A stretch of 64,000 nucleotides of DNA from Alnus glutinosa (GCF_958979055.1 NC_084889.1:2604001-2668000), one strand, 5' to 3'. Numbered from the stretch's first letter, positions 10,781-21,728 are shown. Translations and numbers: made by a program. Notes: generated from the sequence alone by a model not told the origin.

Positions 10781-13700
10781 TCATAAAAATTTACCAGGTT
10801 CATCATAGCTTTCCATAAAGTCTTGAAACACTTCCTCGTAGATCATTGGGCGGTTTTTTAACCAGTCTTGTGTGCAAATCAAGGCATCAACGGTAAGTGG
10901 AGACAATGAACTCCTAAAGGTATCAAATACAAGTCCTCCGTTGCTAAAGGCAGACTCAAAGGCAACGGTGGAAATAGGGATGGCCAATACATCACAAGCT
11001 ATCGCTGTGAGAGTAGGATATTTTGGTGCATTAACCTTCCACCAATTTAAGATGTCAAAATCTATAATATTTGCTTCACACCCATCCAACAAATATTGAT
11101 CCACCTCCGACCTACATTCCAAGTCATTCTCTGCGACAAGGTGTTGGGAAAACATATTCCTATATTGTGTCTCTTTATCTTCACTACTACAAATAGGATT
11201 GTGATAAGTCTTGAATTATTCGATTCAAGACCCCTTAATTTGCATTTGTTAGACCTAGTTCTTGTTGTATATATAACGTGTTGTTGTAGTTTTTGTGTTT
11301 TGTCGTATTTTCAGGTCTTAATTGAAATCTAATTCAAAACACTTGAATTAGACTTGGAAATACATCAAAGGGTATTTTAGTCATTTCCAGAGTTCGAGAT
11401 TGTTCCTGCGAGTTGAATAATTGGCTAAGGCAATTAGATCAATCGAAAGTTAGATCGATCGAAATAAAATTCGATTGATCGAAGTTCATCAGTTGAAGAA
11501 AAATCGATCCTGCGAAATGCAATCGATCGAACTAGGACAAGCCCAACTACGATCGAGCGAAATGCGATCGATTGACTTTATAATCGATCGATCGAATTTT
11601 CCGTCTTCCAGAAGATCAGATATTTCAAGATCTTTTGAATTCTTTATACAATTCAAATCATAAGTTGGATTTTGTGGACATAAATGGACGCCGACCAGTT
11701 CTAAATACTTGGCTAGAATTAATTCTTGATGGTCTTTTGTAAATCCAATTCTCTATATATATGAGATTAGGGATTTAGGTTTAGACATGCACCTTTTTGA
11801 GAATTTCGGATTTGCTCAGGTGTATCAACTTAATTTTCTTGCTTTTAAGTTTCTTTGATGCAACTCTCTGGACCTAAATCCAGAGAGCTTGTTCCCTTTG
11901 TATTTTCTTCCTTGTTCTTCAATTTTCTAGCTTAGTTTGCTTTTCTTTTTCTTTATTTTCTTGTAATCCGAATTGTAGAAGTTAAATATAGTTGTTGTTC
12001 TTCATTTCTTTCTTATTTCTTTACTGTTTTCCTTTAATTTCATGCTTAGATTAGCTTAATTCATGTCTAGCTAAATTCTACCTTATGGTTTGATCAAAAT
12101 CCTCTCAAAAAACCATGTAGTGTTCTTGAAGTTCTTAGGATTTTCTAGATATGTTTGATGATTATTAAAGGTTAGAGAATCTCAAAACCCATGCTAAAAG
12201 GTTTTGTCTTCAAGATTCCAATCTAATTATTCATGAAAAAGAGTTAAACTTGTCTATGAGTTTTCTTAGATTTCTTGAGTAAAATCAACGTTCTTGGAAA
12301 CAAGAACGATATCTTTTGCAATGATTCTATTTGACATAATGTGTGTTTACCTATTAGAGTCACCTTATAGGGTATTTTAGGGAACACCGGTCATTTCATA
12401 CCTTTAGTAGTGTAAAATGTCTTTCTATTGTAGTTTAATCTTTACATGGAATAGACCGGTGCAAAACTAGATACCTTATCATTGTGGCCTAATTAGAGTT
12501 TTAATGTATTGTGTATGCTTATTAAGATGTTTTATAGAGTAGTAAGCTAGGGAGCATTAATCACTCCACACCTTTGGTAGAGTAAACATTTTTCAATTGT
12601 AGTTTAAATCTTTATGTGGAGTTGTTTAATGTAAAACTAGGTGCTTTATGATTACGTCTTAACGAATGTGTTTTCGTGTCGAGGTCGTCATAATGATTGA
12701 CGCCCATTACGTGCTCATATCATGCATGTTAGGAAGATCCATATAGACTTTAAGTATTTTATTGGTTGAGGATTGGACAAGATCAATACCCTAAGTTTCT
12801 TTTAAGTTTGTTTTCATTTTTCGCTTTCATTTCTTCACCTTATTGTTGTAGCTTCAATTCTACAACCTTTACTATTATTTTTACTCTAAAGTTAAGTTAG
12901 ATACGTTCCTTTAGATATCCTATTACACAAAACAACCAATAATTTCTGTGGTTCGATCACCCTTACTATAGTACAATTGATTCGTACTATTACGAGTGGT
13001 AAACTTATAAATGTAAAATCCACGTAGTCGATTAGCGCACTACCAGATTGACATTTGCTCTTCTTGCATCTTCAACAATATTAGATGACTCCCCTACTCC
13101 CCCCCATGAAACTTATTGTATTGCCCAATTAAACGATTTAGGAGGTCTTTCACTTTTGCCTCTATTTGATCTGCCAACATAGGCCCATTGCATTTTCTCA
13201 ACCGAAACACCAACCCCTTTATCTTGTTACGTGGATCAAGAACAAAACTAACATACAACATCAAGTTGATCATATCCATAATCCCCCAATACTTTTCATA
13301 TTTTTGTTTCATACTAAAATCACAAAACTCAGGACCTGATCTTCACTGAGACAACCATCATTTAATGTATTTTGAATAGTATAAAGTTGCAAAAAATATG
13401 AATTGGAGGTGACATGAGTTGAACCAGAAAACTTCAATGTAGCTTCATAAAAAGTTTGTAAAAACGTTGTAAATGCCCTAGCATTTTCCTAATCAATAGG
13501 TTGAAGAACAACAAAATGATTATGCTTATCCTCCCCCAATAGGTCAAAAGCTCTTTGGTACTTCTCAGCAGTGCTCAACATCAAATATGTAGAGTTCCAT
13601 CTAGTTGGAACATCTAGACACATTATGTTTTTACATTTAATTTTTTCCCGCTCTATACAATCTTTAAACTTTGACATCATCTCCGGTGAAGACCTCACAT

Positions 13701-14697
13701 ATCTCAATGCGTTCCTTATATTAGTAACACAGTCACCTAAGTTTTTTAAGCCTTCATACACAACAAGGTTTAAAATATGAGCAGTACAACGCATGTGAAG
13801 AAATTCTCCTCCCAAAACAGTATGACTTTTGTTCTTCATCCTCTTTCTCATATACTCAACCCCCACATCATTGGCTGATGCATTATCAACTGTAATAGTG
13901 AACACACTATCAATCCCCCACTGGGTCAATGCACTCTCTATCATTCTTCCAATAGTTTCACCCCTATGATTGAGAATTTGGTTAAACTTGAGTATTTTTT
14001 TATGAATTGTCCAATCAGAGTCTATGAAGCTAGCGGTAACACACATTTAGTTTATATTTTGCAGGGATGTCCATGTATTGGTAGTGATGCATACCCTTTT
14101 ACCGCTCAAAAAAGCCCTTAACCTAAGCTTTTCTTCTTCATACAGTTTCAAACAATCTTTTTGTAAAGTGATACGACATGGCACTTTGAATCTAGGTTCA
14201 ATTCCATTTATCAATTCCCTAAACCCATCACTCTCCACATGCCTAAAAGGCAGCTCACTTTTGATGAAATACCGAACAATCAAATTTCTTATATTGTTTG
14301 ATTCATACTTCATGAATCCAAGTTGGTTACCACTATCACCTTCTGCCCGTTTCTTGAATGACATTTGCAACATTGTTTGGTTTTTGGGTAGTTTTGATTT
14401 CTTAAGTGAAGAGTCTGGACAATTGGAGGTAAGGTGGTTCATCATGGCTGAAGTGTCATTTCTCTTATAATGACACCCTATTAACCTACTGCAATAATTG
14501 CACATAGCTTTAGGGTTTTCTTTATCAATCGGTTCCACTTTTTTAAAGTGACTCCACACAATGAATTGATTCACAGGTGGTTTTTTACATTGTGATTGTT
14601 GGGAATGTGCGAGGCTTTCAACATTTGCAATGGAAGGTGTTTCAGAGTTGTCATCTACCATAATAAGGGTGGTTGCATCACTCAAAGTGTCTGCCAT
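10781..14697 (-). pseudogene. hAT transposase (BED zinc finger, RICESLEEPER-like), inactive
   Basis: The N-terminal part (14697-14047) opens MADTLSDATT and holds a BED zinc finger (CNYCSRLIGCH). The middle (14046-13489) has typical hAT catalytic-region motifs, TVDNASAND and MRCTAHILNLVV, and DVPTRWNSTY. A further piece (13312-13094) carries YVSFVLDPR. The C-terminal hAT dimerisation domain (11200-10781) has NWWK, DVLAIP, ESAFSNGG and DWLKNRP. The coding region is broken by an in-frame TAA directly after LQNIN, by another stop after VVLQPID, by at least one frame change further on, and by the 1.85-kb insertion at 11186-13037. Transposition would need an enzyme from elsewhere. The order of domains matches the plant Ac/Tag1-type family. 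Confidence 0.88.
11186..13037. mobile_element. LTR-retrotransposon remnant, probably a solo LTR, nested in hAT
   Basis: About 1.85 kb interrupts the hAT transposase and is bounded by CACTAC at 11180-11185 and 13038-13043. It has no coding region. The content resembles a long LTR of a Ty3-type (Athila/Tat-like) plant element: GATCGATCGA-rich words near 11440-11600, an AT-rich middle, and a right end with TGTGGTTCGATCACCCTTA-like sequence. No primer-binding site or second LTR is seen, so a solo LTR or fragment is most likely. It is younger than the hAT insertion. The exact ends are uncertain because the usual TG..CA termini do not coincide with the direct repeats. Confidence 0.55.
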
Positions 14698-16372
14698 TTG
14701 TTATTAGATAAATAATAAAATTTATTTAACAACCAAAGGAAAGATGAATCACTCAATCACACCTCAAAAAACATAAATCTCATCTCAAATAAAATTTATT
14801 ACCATGTTTCTAACAAAAGAAAAAAAAAAAAGAAACATGGCAAATAATCCTACTCCAAGTCAACTTCCAAACCTTCCCCATGGAAACCTTATATTGGCTA
14901 TTCCCATAACACTAAGCCTTATATAAATACTGAGATGAAAGCGTATTTACATGAATCAACTTCACTCAATTTATGTGACTCGATCAGTCATGCACATGCA
15001 AAATTGGGATTTACCTCACAACCAAATCATGAACTTATGCAATTTATGTGATCACTCATGCAAAATTGGGATTCACCTCAACATTTCGTTAGTACTATTG
15101 AATTAAGATTTTAAAAAAAAAAAAATTCCTCAGTTCACTTTATTCAGTTATTATAAAAAGTACATATCCAATAAAGATAGAACAATTTTATGTATGTACA
15201 TGCAATTTATTTTTCTTTATTTATACATGTAAATGTACGTACTGAAAAAAAAAAATTATACTTCATATTCTCAGGTTTTTCTTCATAGAAAAAACGTCCA
15301 TTGTTTTGGTTTTATTATTATTATTATTATTTTTTTGATAAGTAAAAGGATATTGAAGAGGCCGAAAGTTCACACATCAACACATGTATAATTTTTTTGA
15401 TATTGCAATTACTTCTATGACCATAATGACTGTATTGGAGTGTTTGTTAGGGTAGTTTTATTTTCTATTAATATTATCATTATCTTGCTTAGGAAAAAAA
15501 AAGAGGTTATTGGCACTTTGTCACAAAAGGTTGCCATACCATATCCTTCTCTTTTTCTTGTCTATTTATCTTTTTCCCTTTGGTTTATTTCATGCTGTGA
15601 ACAGTATACAGTGCTCAGTAAGTAGCCTCACCAAAGGAATCAAAATGGTGATTCAATACAAGAAATTAGAAAAAGCAGAAATCAAACAATAACAAACAAA
15701 AAGTATGATTTTTAGTGTTCACCCTTTACTAATTACTACGGCCGTAAATGTGACAAAATAACCAAAACATAAACTAAAACAAATAACCAAAACATAAACC
15801 CAAAACACATCAAGTCTAATGACAGAAGAAGAAAGAAAATTTACTGGCAAATTCATAAAGAGCGAGATAGAGAGGACGTAGAGTGGTGGAGAAACAACAA
15901 TGGTGGCTTTGGAGCTTCTGGGCAGAGAGAGAGAGAGGCCGACGAGTGGCGGAGTGTTGCGAGAAGGGAGATTCGGAGAGGTTAAGGGCTGAGGAGTGAG
16001 GCGGCGCAATGAGAGTAGGGACAATGAGAGGTCCAGTAGGGTTTGCTCAATTGCTCGTTTACGCTTTACGATTTTATGGGTGGACTGTGTAATTATTAGA
16101 CTGAATTGAAACAGCGCCGTTTTGGTGTTTAACACCAAAACGACGTCGTTTTATATATAAATTTTTTTTAAAAAAAATATATATAATAAGAAAGCCGGTT
16201 AGCAGTTATAACCGCTAACCGCCTTTCTAGGGCGATTACTGGTTACTGGTTTTTAGGCGGTTTTAACAGTTTTGCGGTTATACGGTTAGCGGTTAGCGGG
16301 CGGTTATTTTCACCCCTATGTTTTCCCACCTGATTTTTCTTTATTATGCATTTTCTTCCGTATATGTCGATA

Positions 16373-16947
16373 GGATAATTGCACAATTGGTCCTTAGGGT
16401 TGGCCTAAATTACAAATCACTTAATGTAGTTCAAAAAGTTCATCGAGGGTCATTGTGGTAAACTATAATTATAAATCAGTTTATGAACACATTTTCCATC
16501 CACCAAATTAGCAGAATCCATTAGTTAGTCACGTCACACCTAATAGGAAGCCGACACGTGTCTATTACAATAAAAACAAATATAAAATATAATAAAAATA
16601 AAAATATTTGTTTTTTTTTTTAAATAAAAAAAAAATACTGAAGGGGTGGCCACCTCCATTGGCTGGCAACCACCCATTCAATAATTTTTTTTTTAAACAA
16701 ATATTTGTATTTTTATTTTTTATATTTTTATTAGATTTTATATTTTTTATTGTAATAGACGCGTGTTGGCTTCTTATTGGGTGTGACATGGTTGATTAAC
16801 GAAATCTGTTAATTTGGTGAATGGAAAATGTGTTCAAGAACTTATTTGTAATTATAGTTTACCACAAGGACTTTCGATAAATTTTTTGAACCATATAGAG
16901 TGATTTGTAATTTAGGTTAACCTATAGACCAATAATGTAATTATTCC
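16373..16947. mobile_element. Foldback MITE (~575 bp) at centre of inverted promoter repeat
   Basis: Two arms of about 260 bases are inverted copies. The left begins GGATAATTGCACAATTGGTC and the complement of the right begins GGAATAATTACATTATTGGT. Both then read CCTAAATTACAAATCAC, GGTAAACTATAATTA.AAAT, and TCTATTACAATAAAAA. The short middle has GGGGTGGCCACC-type words. It encodes nothing. No target duplication is visible; instead the flanks are themselves inverted copies (TTATTATGCATTTTCTT on the left, its complement on the right). Long arms suggest a MULE-like non-autonomous element. Confidence 0.75.
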
Positions 16948-17103
16948 AAAGAAAATGCATAATAAAGAAAAATCAGGTGGGAAAACATCAAGACAATCAA
17001 GAATGAATGAGAAAAATCCTCAAGGAATGGAGACGTATTAATGAAGAAAAGCCAAAGGAGAAAAATGCTGGGTAGAGACCAGGCCACGTTTGTTAATTAA
17101 TTA
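16948..17103 (-). repeat. Inverted arm of the amylase promoter-upstream segment
   Basis: Read on the minus strand this is a copy of 9634-9758 plus 16319-16360: AATTAACAAACGTGGCC, CTCCATTCCTTGAGGA, TTCTTGATTGTCTTGATG, TTTTCCCACCTGATTT. It lacks the hAT element and so shows the empty insertion site (one TGTTTTCC). It ends where normal forward promoter sequence of amylase copy 2 resumes (CTAGTCTAAGCTAT). Confidence 0.8.
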
Positions 17104-17143
17104 TTCCTATGTCTTAATTTATTCCTAGTCTAAGCTATTTCGT

Positions 17144-17216
17144 TGACGTCAAGGACTCTAGAGCGTCAAAGACGCACCCCTTGTGAAACTCCAAGCCGGA
17201 CAGCGATGGCTATAAA
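17144..17216 (+). promoter_or_regulatory. Core promoter of alpha-amylase copy 2
   Basis: TATAAA lies at 17211-17216, 44 bases before the ATG as in copy 1. A perfect ACGT-core palindrome TGACGTCA, a classic plant bZIP site, is at 17144-17151; copy 1 has TGGCGTCA there. Only about 150 bases of uninterrupted ancestral promoter remain before the inverted arm. Confidence 0.6.
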
Positions 17217-17254
17217 GGGCGACGGAAGAACGCGTTTCCAACACCATCAACGCC

Positions 17255-19650
17255 ATGAATCTTCTAACAGCGCTCTGCTTCTTCTGCCTCTACATTTCTC
17301 TATCACCCTCCATGGCGTCCCCGGCCGTACTATTTCAGGCATGGCTGGCAACCCAATTACTGTCTCTCTCCGTCTCGTGTATATATATATATATATATGC
17401 ATATTAGTGGAACTAATTGTTCAAGATTATGATATGACAGGGGTTCAATTGGGAATCAAGCAATAACGGTGGATGGTACAACTCCCTGAAGAGCTCTGTT
17501 CCTGATCTCGCTAATGCTGGAATCACTCATGTCTGGCTTCCTCCCCCTTCTCAATCTGTTGCTCCCCAGGGTATCTCTAATTTCTTCTTCTGCAGGCTCA
17601 TTTGGTATTCAATATCATATTATATAACAAGTGACCCATGATAGTAGTTTTTCTCTATCTGTTTTCTAGCTAGTATCTTGACTAGCTCTTCCAAATTTGT
17701 CTTGGCCCTGTTAATTGGGTTTTAATATACTTTTTGTTCCATAATGCACTACTAGAATGAAGCTGACTGAAGGCCAGTTTGAGCAAATACGTGAGGGAGG
17801 TGTTAAAGTATAAATTAAATAATTTTTTTTGATAGGTAAAATATTTCAATTTATAATTTTATCTTAAAGGCCTAAATCGGTTTCTGTGGTGTGGTAAGGA
17901 TGTTAAGGCTAAGGCTTTTGGTGGGATTCTTTTGGTGTTTGGTTTATAAAGTTTTTGATTCATCCAAAAAAAATTTATCTTAAAGGGTCAGTTTTAGCCA
18001 ATACTTGAGGGAAGTGTTAAAAGTATAAATTAAATAATTAAATTTATAATTTTCTGTTAAGCTTTTGAGATAAGCAGCGATTTAAGGTTTAGGATCCCAT
18101 ATTTGGTTTTGATAACAGAACAGCTTAGACATGCTCAATGTCAATGTATTTCTCTCCCCATATTTTTGGTTTTGATAACAGAACAGCTTAGACGTGCTCA
18201 ATGTCAATGTATTTCTCTCCTTGTTTTATTTCAGGATACTTGCCTGGAAGGCTATATGATCTCGATGCCTCAAAATATGGTTCAAAGGATGAACTGAAGT
18301 CACTGATTGCAGCTCTCCATGAGAAGGGAATTAAAGCCCTTGCTGACATAGTGATAAATCACAGAACTGCTGAGAAGCAAGATGAGAGAGGAATTTGGAG
18401 CATCTTTGAAGGTGGAACTCCGGATGACCGTCTTGACTGGGGGCCGTCCTTCATTTGCAAGGATGACACTACCTACTCTGATGGCACTGGGAATCTTGAC
18501 AGCGGAGAGGGCTATGAACCTGCACCTGACATTGATCATATTAATCCACGGGTACAGAAAGAGTTGTCTGAATGGATGAATTGGCTGAAGACTGAAATTG
18601 GATTTGATGGGTGGCGATTTGATTATGTGAAGGGGTACGCCCCAAGTATTACAAAAATTTATATGGAACAAACTATGCCAGAATTTGCAGTTGGGGAGAA
18701 ATGGGATTCTCTTTCTTATGGAGATGATGGAAAACCTAACCCCAACCAGGATGCACACCGTCTTGCTCTAGCTGATTGGGTACAAGCTGCTGGTGGTGCT
18801 GTCACTGCATTCGATTTCACAACCAAAGGGATTCTTCAAGCAGCTGTGGAAGGGGAGCTATGGCGGTTAAAAGACTCTAATGGAAAGCCACCAGGGATGA
18901 TTGGCATAAAGCCAGAAAATGCAGTGACATTCATTGACAATCATGACACTGGTTCTACTCAAAAGCTTTGGCCATTCCCCGCCGATAAAGTCATTCAAGG
19001 ATATGCTTACATTCTCACCCATCCTGGGACCCCAACCATAGTAATTTCTGTCCTCCATCTTATTTGTTTATATAATTTTTGTTACAATCTTAAGTGTTCT
19101 ACTTGTCTTAAGTACAATCTTAACCATGTGTATATAAACTTTTGAGCATTCTTACTTGCAAGCCAATTTTTAAGGGTGAATTCTTTGTGAGATTTGTGTC
19201 ATTTGATATAAGAACCACCATCACGTACTTAAGTGCAATTTTAACCGTATGTATATAAGCTTTTGAACAAAAACCGGTTTTTAAGAATGAGTTTTTCCTT
19301 GATGTTTGTATAGTTTTTCATTCTAAAGATGGTTAATAATCCGCCATATTAAACTATTATTGTTGACTGGAAGAGATGGTATTTATATATGTGTGCAGTT
19401 CTATGATCACTTCTTTGATGGGGGTCTAAAGGAGGAGATAAGCAAATTGGTTGCAATTCGGCTCAGGAATGGTATCAACAGCAGGAGCACAGTGCAGATT
19501 ATAGCGTCTGATGCCGACTTATATGTAGCTGGGATTGACGACAAGATCTTTATGAAGATTGGGCCAAGGTTTGAAGTTGGAAACCTTGTTCCCTCAAACT
19601 TTCACGTTGCCACCTCTGGCCAAGACTACGCTGTGTGGGAGAAAAATTGA
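17255..19650 (+). CDS. AMY1: Secreted alpha-amylase, AMY1 type, copy 2
   Basis: Exons 17255-17338, 17441-17570, 18235-19040 and 19399-19650 have the same lengths as copy 1 (84, 130, 806, 252) and give 423 residues. The GH13 motifs [21 protein letters not shown] and FIDNHD are intact, with the beta domain ending DYAVWEKN. Intron 1 again starts with GC. Residues near the active site ([26 protein letters not shown]) fit the family better than those of copy 1. The signal peptide ends MASPAV, so the copy 1 cleavage site ASA is lost, though cleavage after SMA remains possible. Intron 2 has gained two tiny retroposon pieces, and a LINE lies 148 bases behind the stop. This is probably the better conserved member of the pair. 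Confidence 0.93.
17870..17973 (+). mobile_element. Very short poly(A) retroposon in intron 2 of amylase copy 2
   Basis: A 104-bp insertion absent from copy 1, ending in AAAAAAAA, is flanked by TTTATCTTAAAG at 17858-17869 and 17974-17985. This is the mark of a severely 5'-truncated LINE or a SINE. About 25 bases upstream a second tiny extra piece (about 17822-17846) begins TTTTTTTTGATAGGTAAAA, like the antisense tail of a plant LINE. Confidence 0.75.
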
Positions 19651-19798
19651 AGAGTTGGAAGTGATTTTGTATGGAATGAATGGTGCTTGAGACCTGTTAG
19701 TGTTTCTAATAGATTTCTGTGTATGTTGACTATAATAGATTTCTCCACAGCTGGGAGAATAAGTTGGAGCCTCCAGTGAAAAAATCATTGGAAACCTC

Positions 19799-21009
19799 CT
19801 TTGTTTTTTTTTTTTTTTTTTTTTTTTTTAACGAAATTGCTCTGCATCTTCATTGAATCATTGATCAATAATCAAAAAACAAATTGATCCTCAAAATTAA
19901 GGATCTCGAGAACAAACAGCCTCCCTAAGAACAATACTGAAAATACTCATAGGAATATCTTCCAGCCAACACCTATTTGTCTTATTACAAGTAGCCTCTT
20001 TTGCTAAACAATAGGCTGCGGAATTTGCATCTCTAGACATAAAAGAAAAAGTGCATGGACGAAGAAATTGTTTCTCCATGTGAATGCTTTCCAAAAAATG
20101 ACCAAGTCTAGAGAGATGAGGCGGGCCTAAATTAATCTCTGAAATAACTTGGGCTGCATCTCCTTCAAATATGGCATCAAAGAATCTCACCTCCTTGCTG
20201 AACTGGACAGCTCCCAAAGCAGTCATAGTTTCCGTAGTTTTGGCGTCCACCTGCAGGGAGTAAACAAAACTTCGAGCTCCTAAAAAACATCACATGCAAT
20301 CCCTAGCAATGATACCCACACCAATCCAACCTTCATGTGTATTTATAGCCGCATCCCAATTAATTTTAATGAAGCCTTTAGGGGGAGGACACTAGATAGT
20401 AGGTATTCTCCTAGAAGGCGCAACTTCCAAGCTATGGTGCACTGGTTGGTCTCCTGAATACATGCCTTAAAATCACCAAGGGACTTAATTGCTCCCTCAT
20501 ACACTTCATCTGGGTGGAGGAAGACTTCCTCAAAGACAAGTTTGTTCCTTCTAAATCAGGTTTCTCTTGCCACAACTGCCATTAAGTCAATAAGTTCCTT
20601 GTTGAACCGATGGAGACAGTGAGCAAAAAATTCTTTGAAGTTCCAGGCCACATAGCTACACTTCTGGAATGGGGAGTCTTGACTACCCCCACACATCTTG
20701 GGCTGCTGGACAATCCCATATGGCATGAATTAGAGTTTCTCCCCCCCCCCCCCCCCCCAGCAAGGGCAGGATGCCGAATCAACTGTCTTCCTCTTCATTA
20801 AGTTATCTCGAGTTGGGAGAACATTATGACATGCCCGTCAAATAAAAGTCTTAACTGGGTTTGGAACCTTCATATCCCAAATTGCCTTCTAAGTATCTTG
20901 ATTTGCACCAGAATTTGAGCATTGTGCAGCTAAACTATCCTGAATTTCCTTCCCCTTCCCCAAGTAGTAAGCACTATGCACAGTAAAAACACCATTTGAA
21001 TTTCCACAA
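19799..21009 (-). mobile_element. 5'-truncated LINE (L1-like) with RNase H end, behind amylase copy 2
   Basis: A 1.2-kb minus-strand insertion with its A tail at 19805-19829 (seen as T), flanked by CATTGGAAACCTC at 19786-19798 and 21010-21022. Copy 1 has the single uninterrupted site at about 8657. The minus strand encodes the end of a plant LINE polyprotein: a zf-RVT-like part near 20900-20760 (PNPVKTFIWRACHN, LPTRDNL) and an RNase H-like domain at 20250-19897 (FEGDAAQVISEIN, RDANSAAYCLAKEA). Most of the element, including the reverse transcriptase core, is missing. A run of 18 C occurs at 20741-20758. Confidence 0.9.
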
Positions 21010-21728
21010 CATTGGAAACCTCTTATTAAAAAATAAACGGTGAAAATTGATGATTAGTGAAGCTCTAAGATATAGTACTAACAAGTAGACTTAATTTTTT
21101 TTTTTTTAGTAGACAAGCAGACTTAATTTTAACTGTGTATAGTAACAATGAAAATGGGTCATTTGATAAAGAGTTTTATTGTGAATTTTTTTTGTTTGAA
21201 TAATAATAAAAAATAATTAATATGATATTAAAGATAAAAAAATATTTGAATTTATTTAATAAGCAAATTACAGTCGATACGGATCCTTATTATCTTATTG
21301 CATGGATTATGATTATCTAGACTTCTTAAAATATTTTACCATGTAAATTTTCCACTGGCCTCCCTCCATGACCACGGGAAAGACATTTTTTATTATACTC
21401 GAAAGTGTTGCCTAGATTTAATATGGCTGCGTCATTTATTTGATGCATTTTTTTTTTAATTTCTGTTTTCTTTTATTGTTTTAGTGCTTTTTGTTGGGTT
21501 GTTTGGTCCTAATTTGTTTTTATTTGTAATTTTTCATCATTTATTTATTAAAAAAAAAAAAAAAGTGTTGCCTAGAAAAAAAAATTCCGAGACTAGTTTT
21601 TTTTGGCTTGTTGGATGTAGAAATAAAATCTGGAAACTACACAGGGAGGCGCAATGCGCTCCCTCTGCGCGTAGTAAAGATAGCACCCGGACGTGCCAAC
21701 GGTCAAATCTCGCGCCAAAGGGCAGAGT
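21010..21728. other. Remainder of amylase copy 2 flank and PPR gene upstream region
   Basis: Up to about 21392 this is the duplicated amylase 3' flank (TTTAACTGTGTATAGTAACA, TTGCATGGATTATGATTATC). After the break it is single-copy DNA leading to the PPR gene, with an A run at 21551-21564. A better start for the PPR protein is the ATG at 21729; the in-frame ATG at 21693 would add twelve residues not seen in relatives. Confidence 0.55.

Larger units (their letters stand above)
9759..16318 (-). mobile_element. hAT transposon, 6.56 kb, with 8-bp target duplication and nested LTR remnant
   Basis: The ends are TAAGGGTGAAAA at 9759 and the complement of TAGGGGTGAAAA at 16318. They are flanked by TGTTTTCC at 9751-9758 and 16319-16326, the 8-bp duplication typical of hAT elements. 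Subterminal regions at both ends carry many copies of the words GCGGTTA and TAACCGC, as expected for transposase binding. The transposase gene is on the minus strand (14697-10781) and is dead. The inverted promoter arm at 16948-17103 and amylase copy 1 both keep the uninterrupted site, which confirms the insertion point. An LTR-retroelement remnant (11186-13037) is nested inside. The right part (14700-16200) has no recognisable gene. Confidence 0.93.

Noticed and set aside
11440-11600. GATCGATCGA cluster as a regulatory array
   Set aside because: It lies inside an LTR-like remnant and is better explained as part of that element.
21693-21728. Upstream ATG of the PPR gene
   Set aside because: The twelve extra residues look unlike relatives, which start at the position of MSLSRT.
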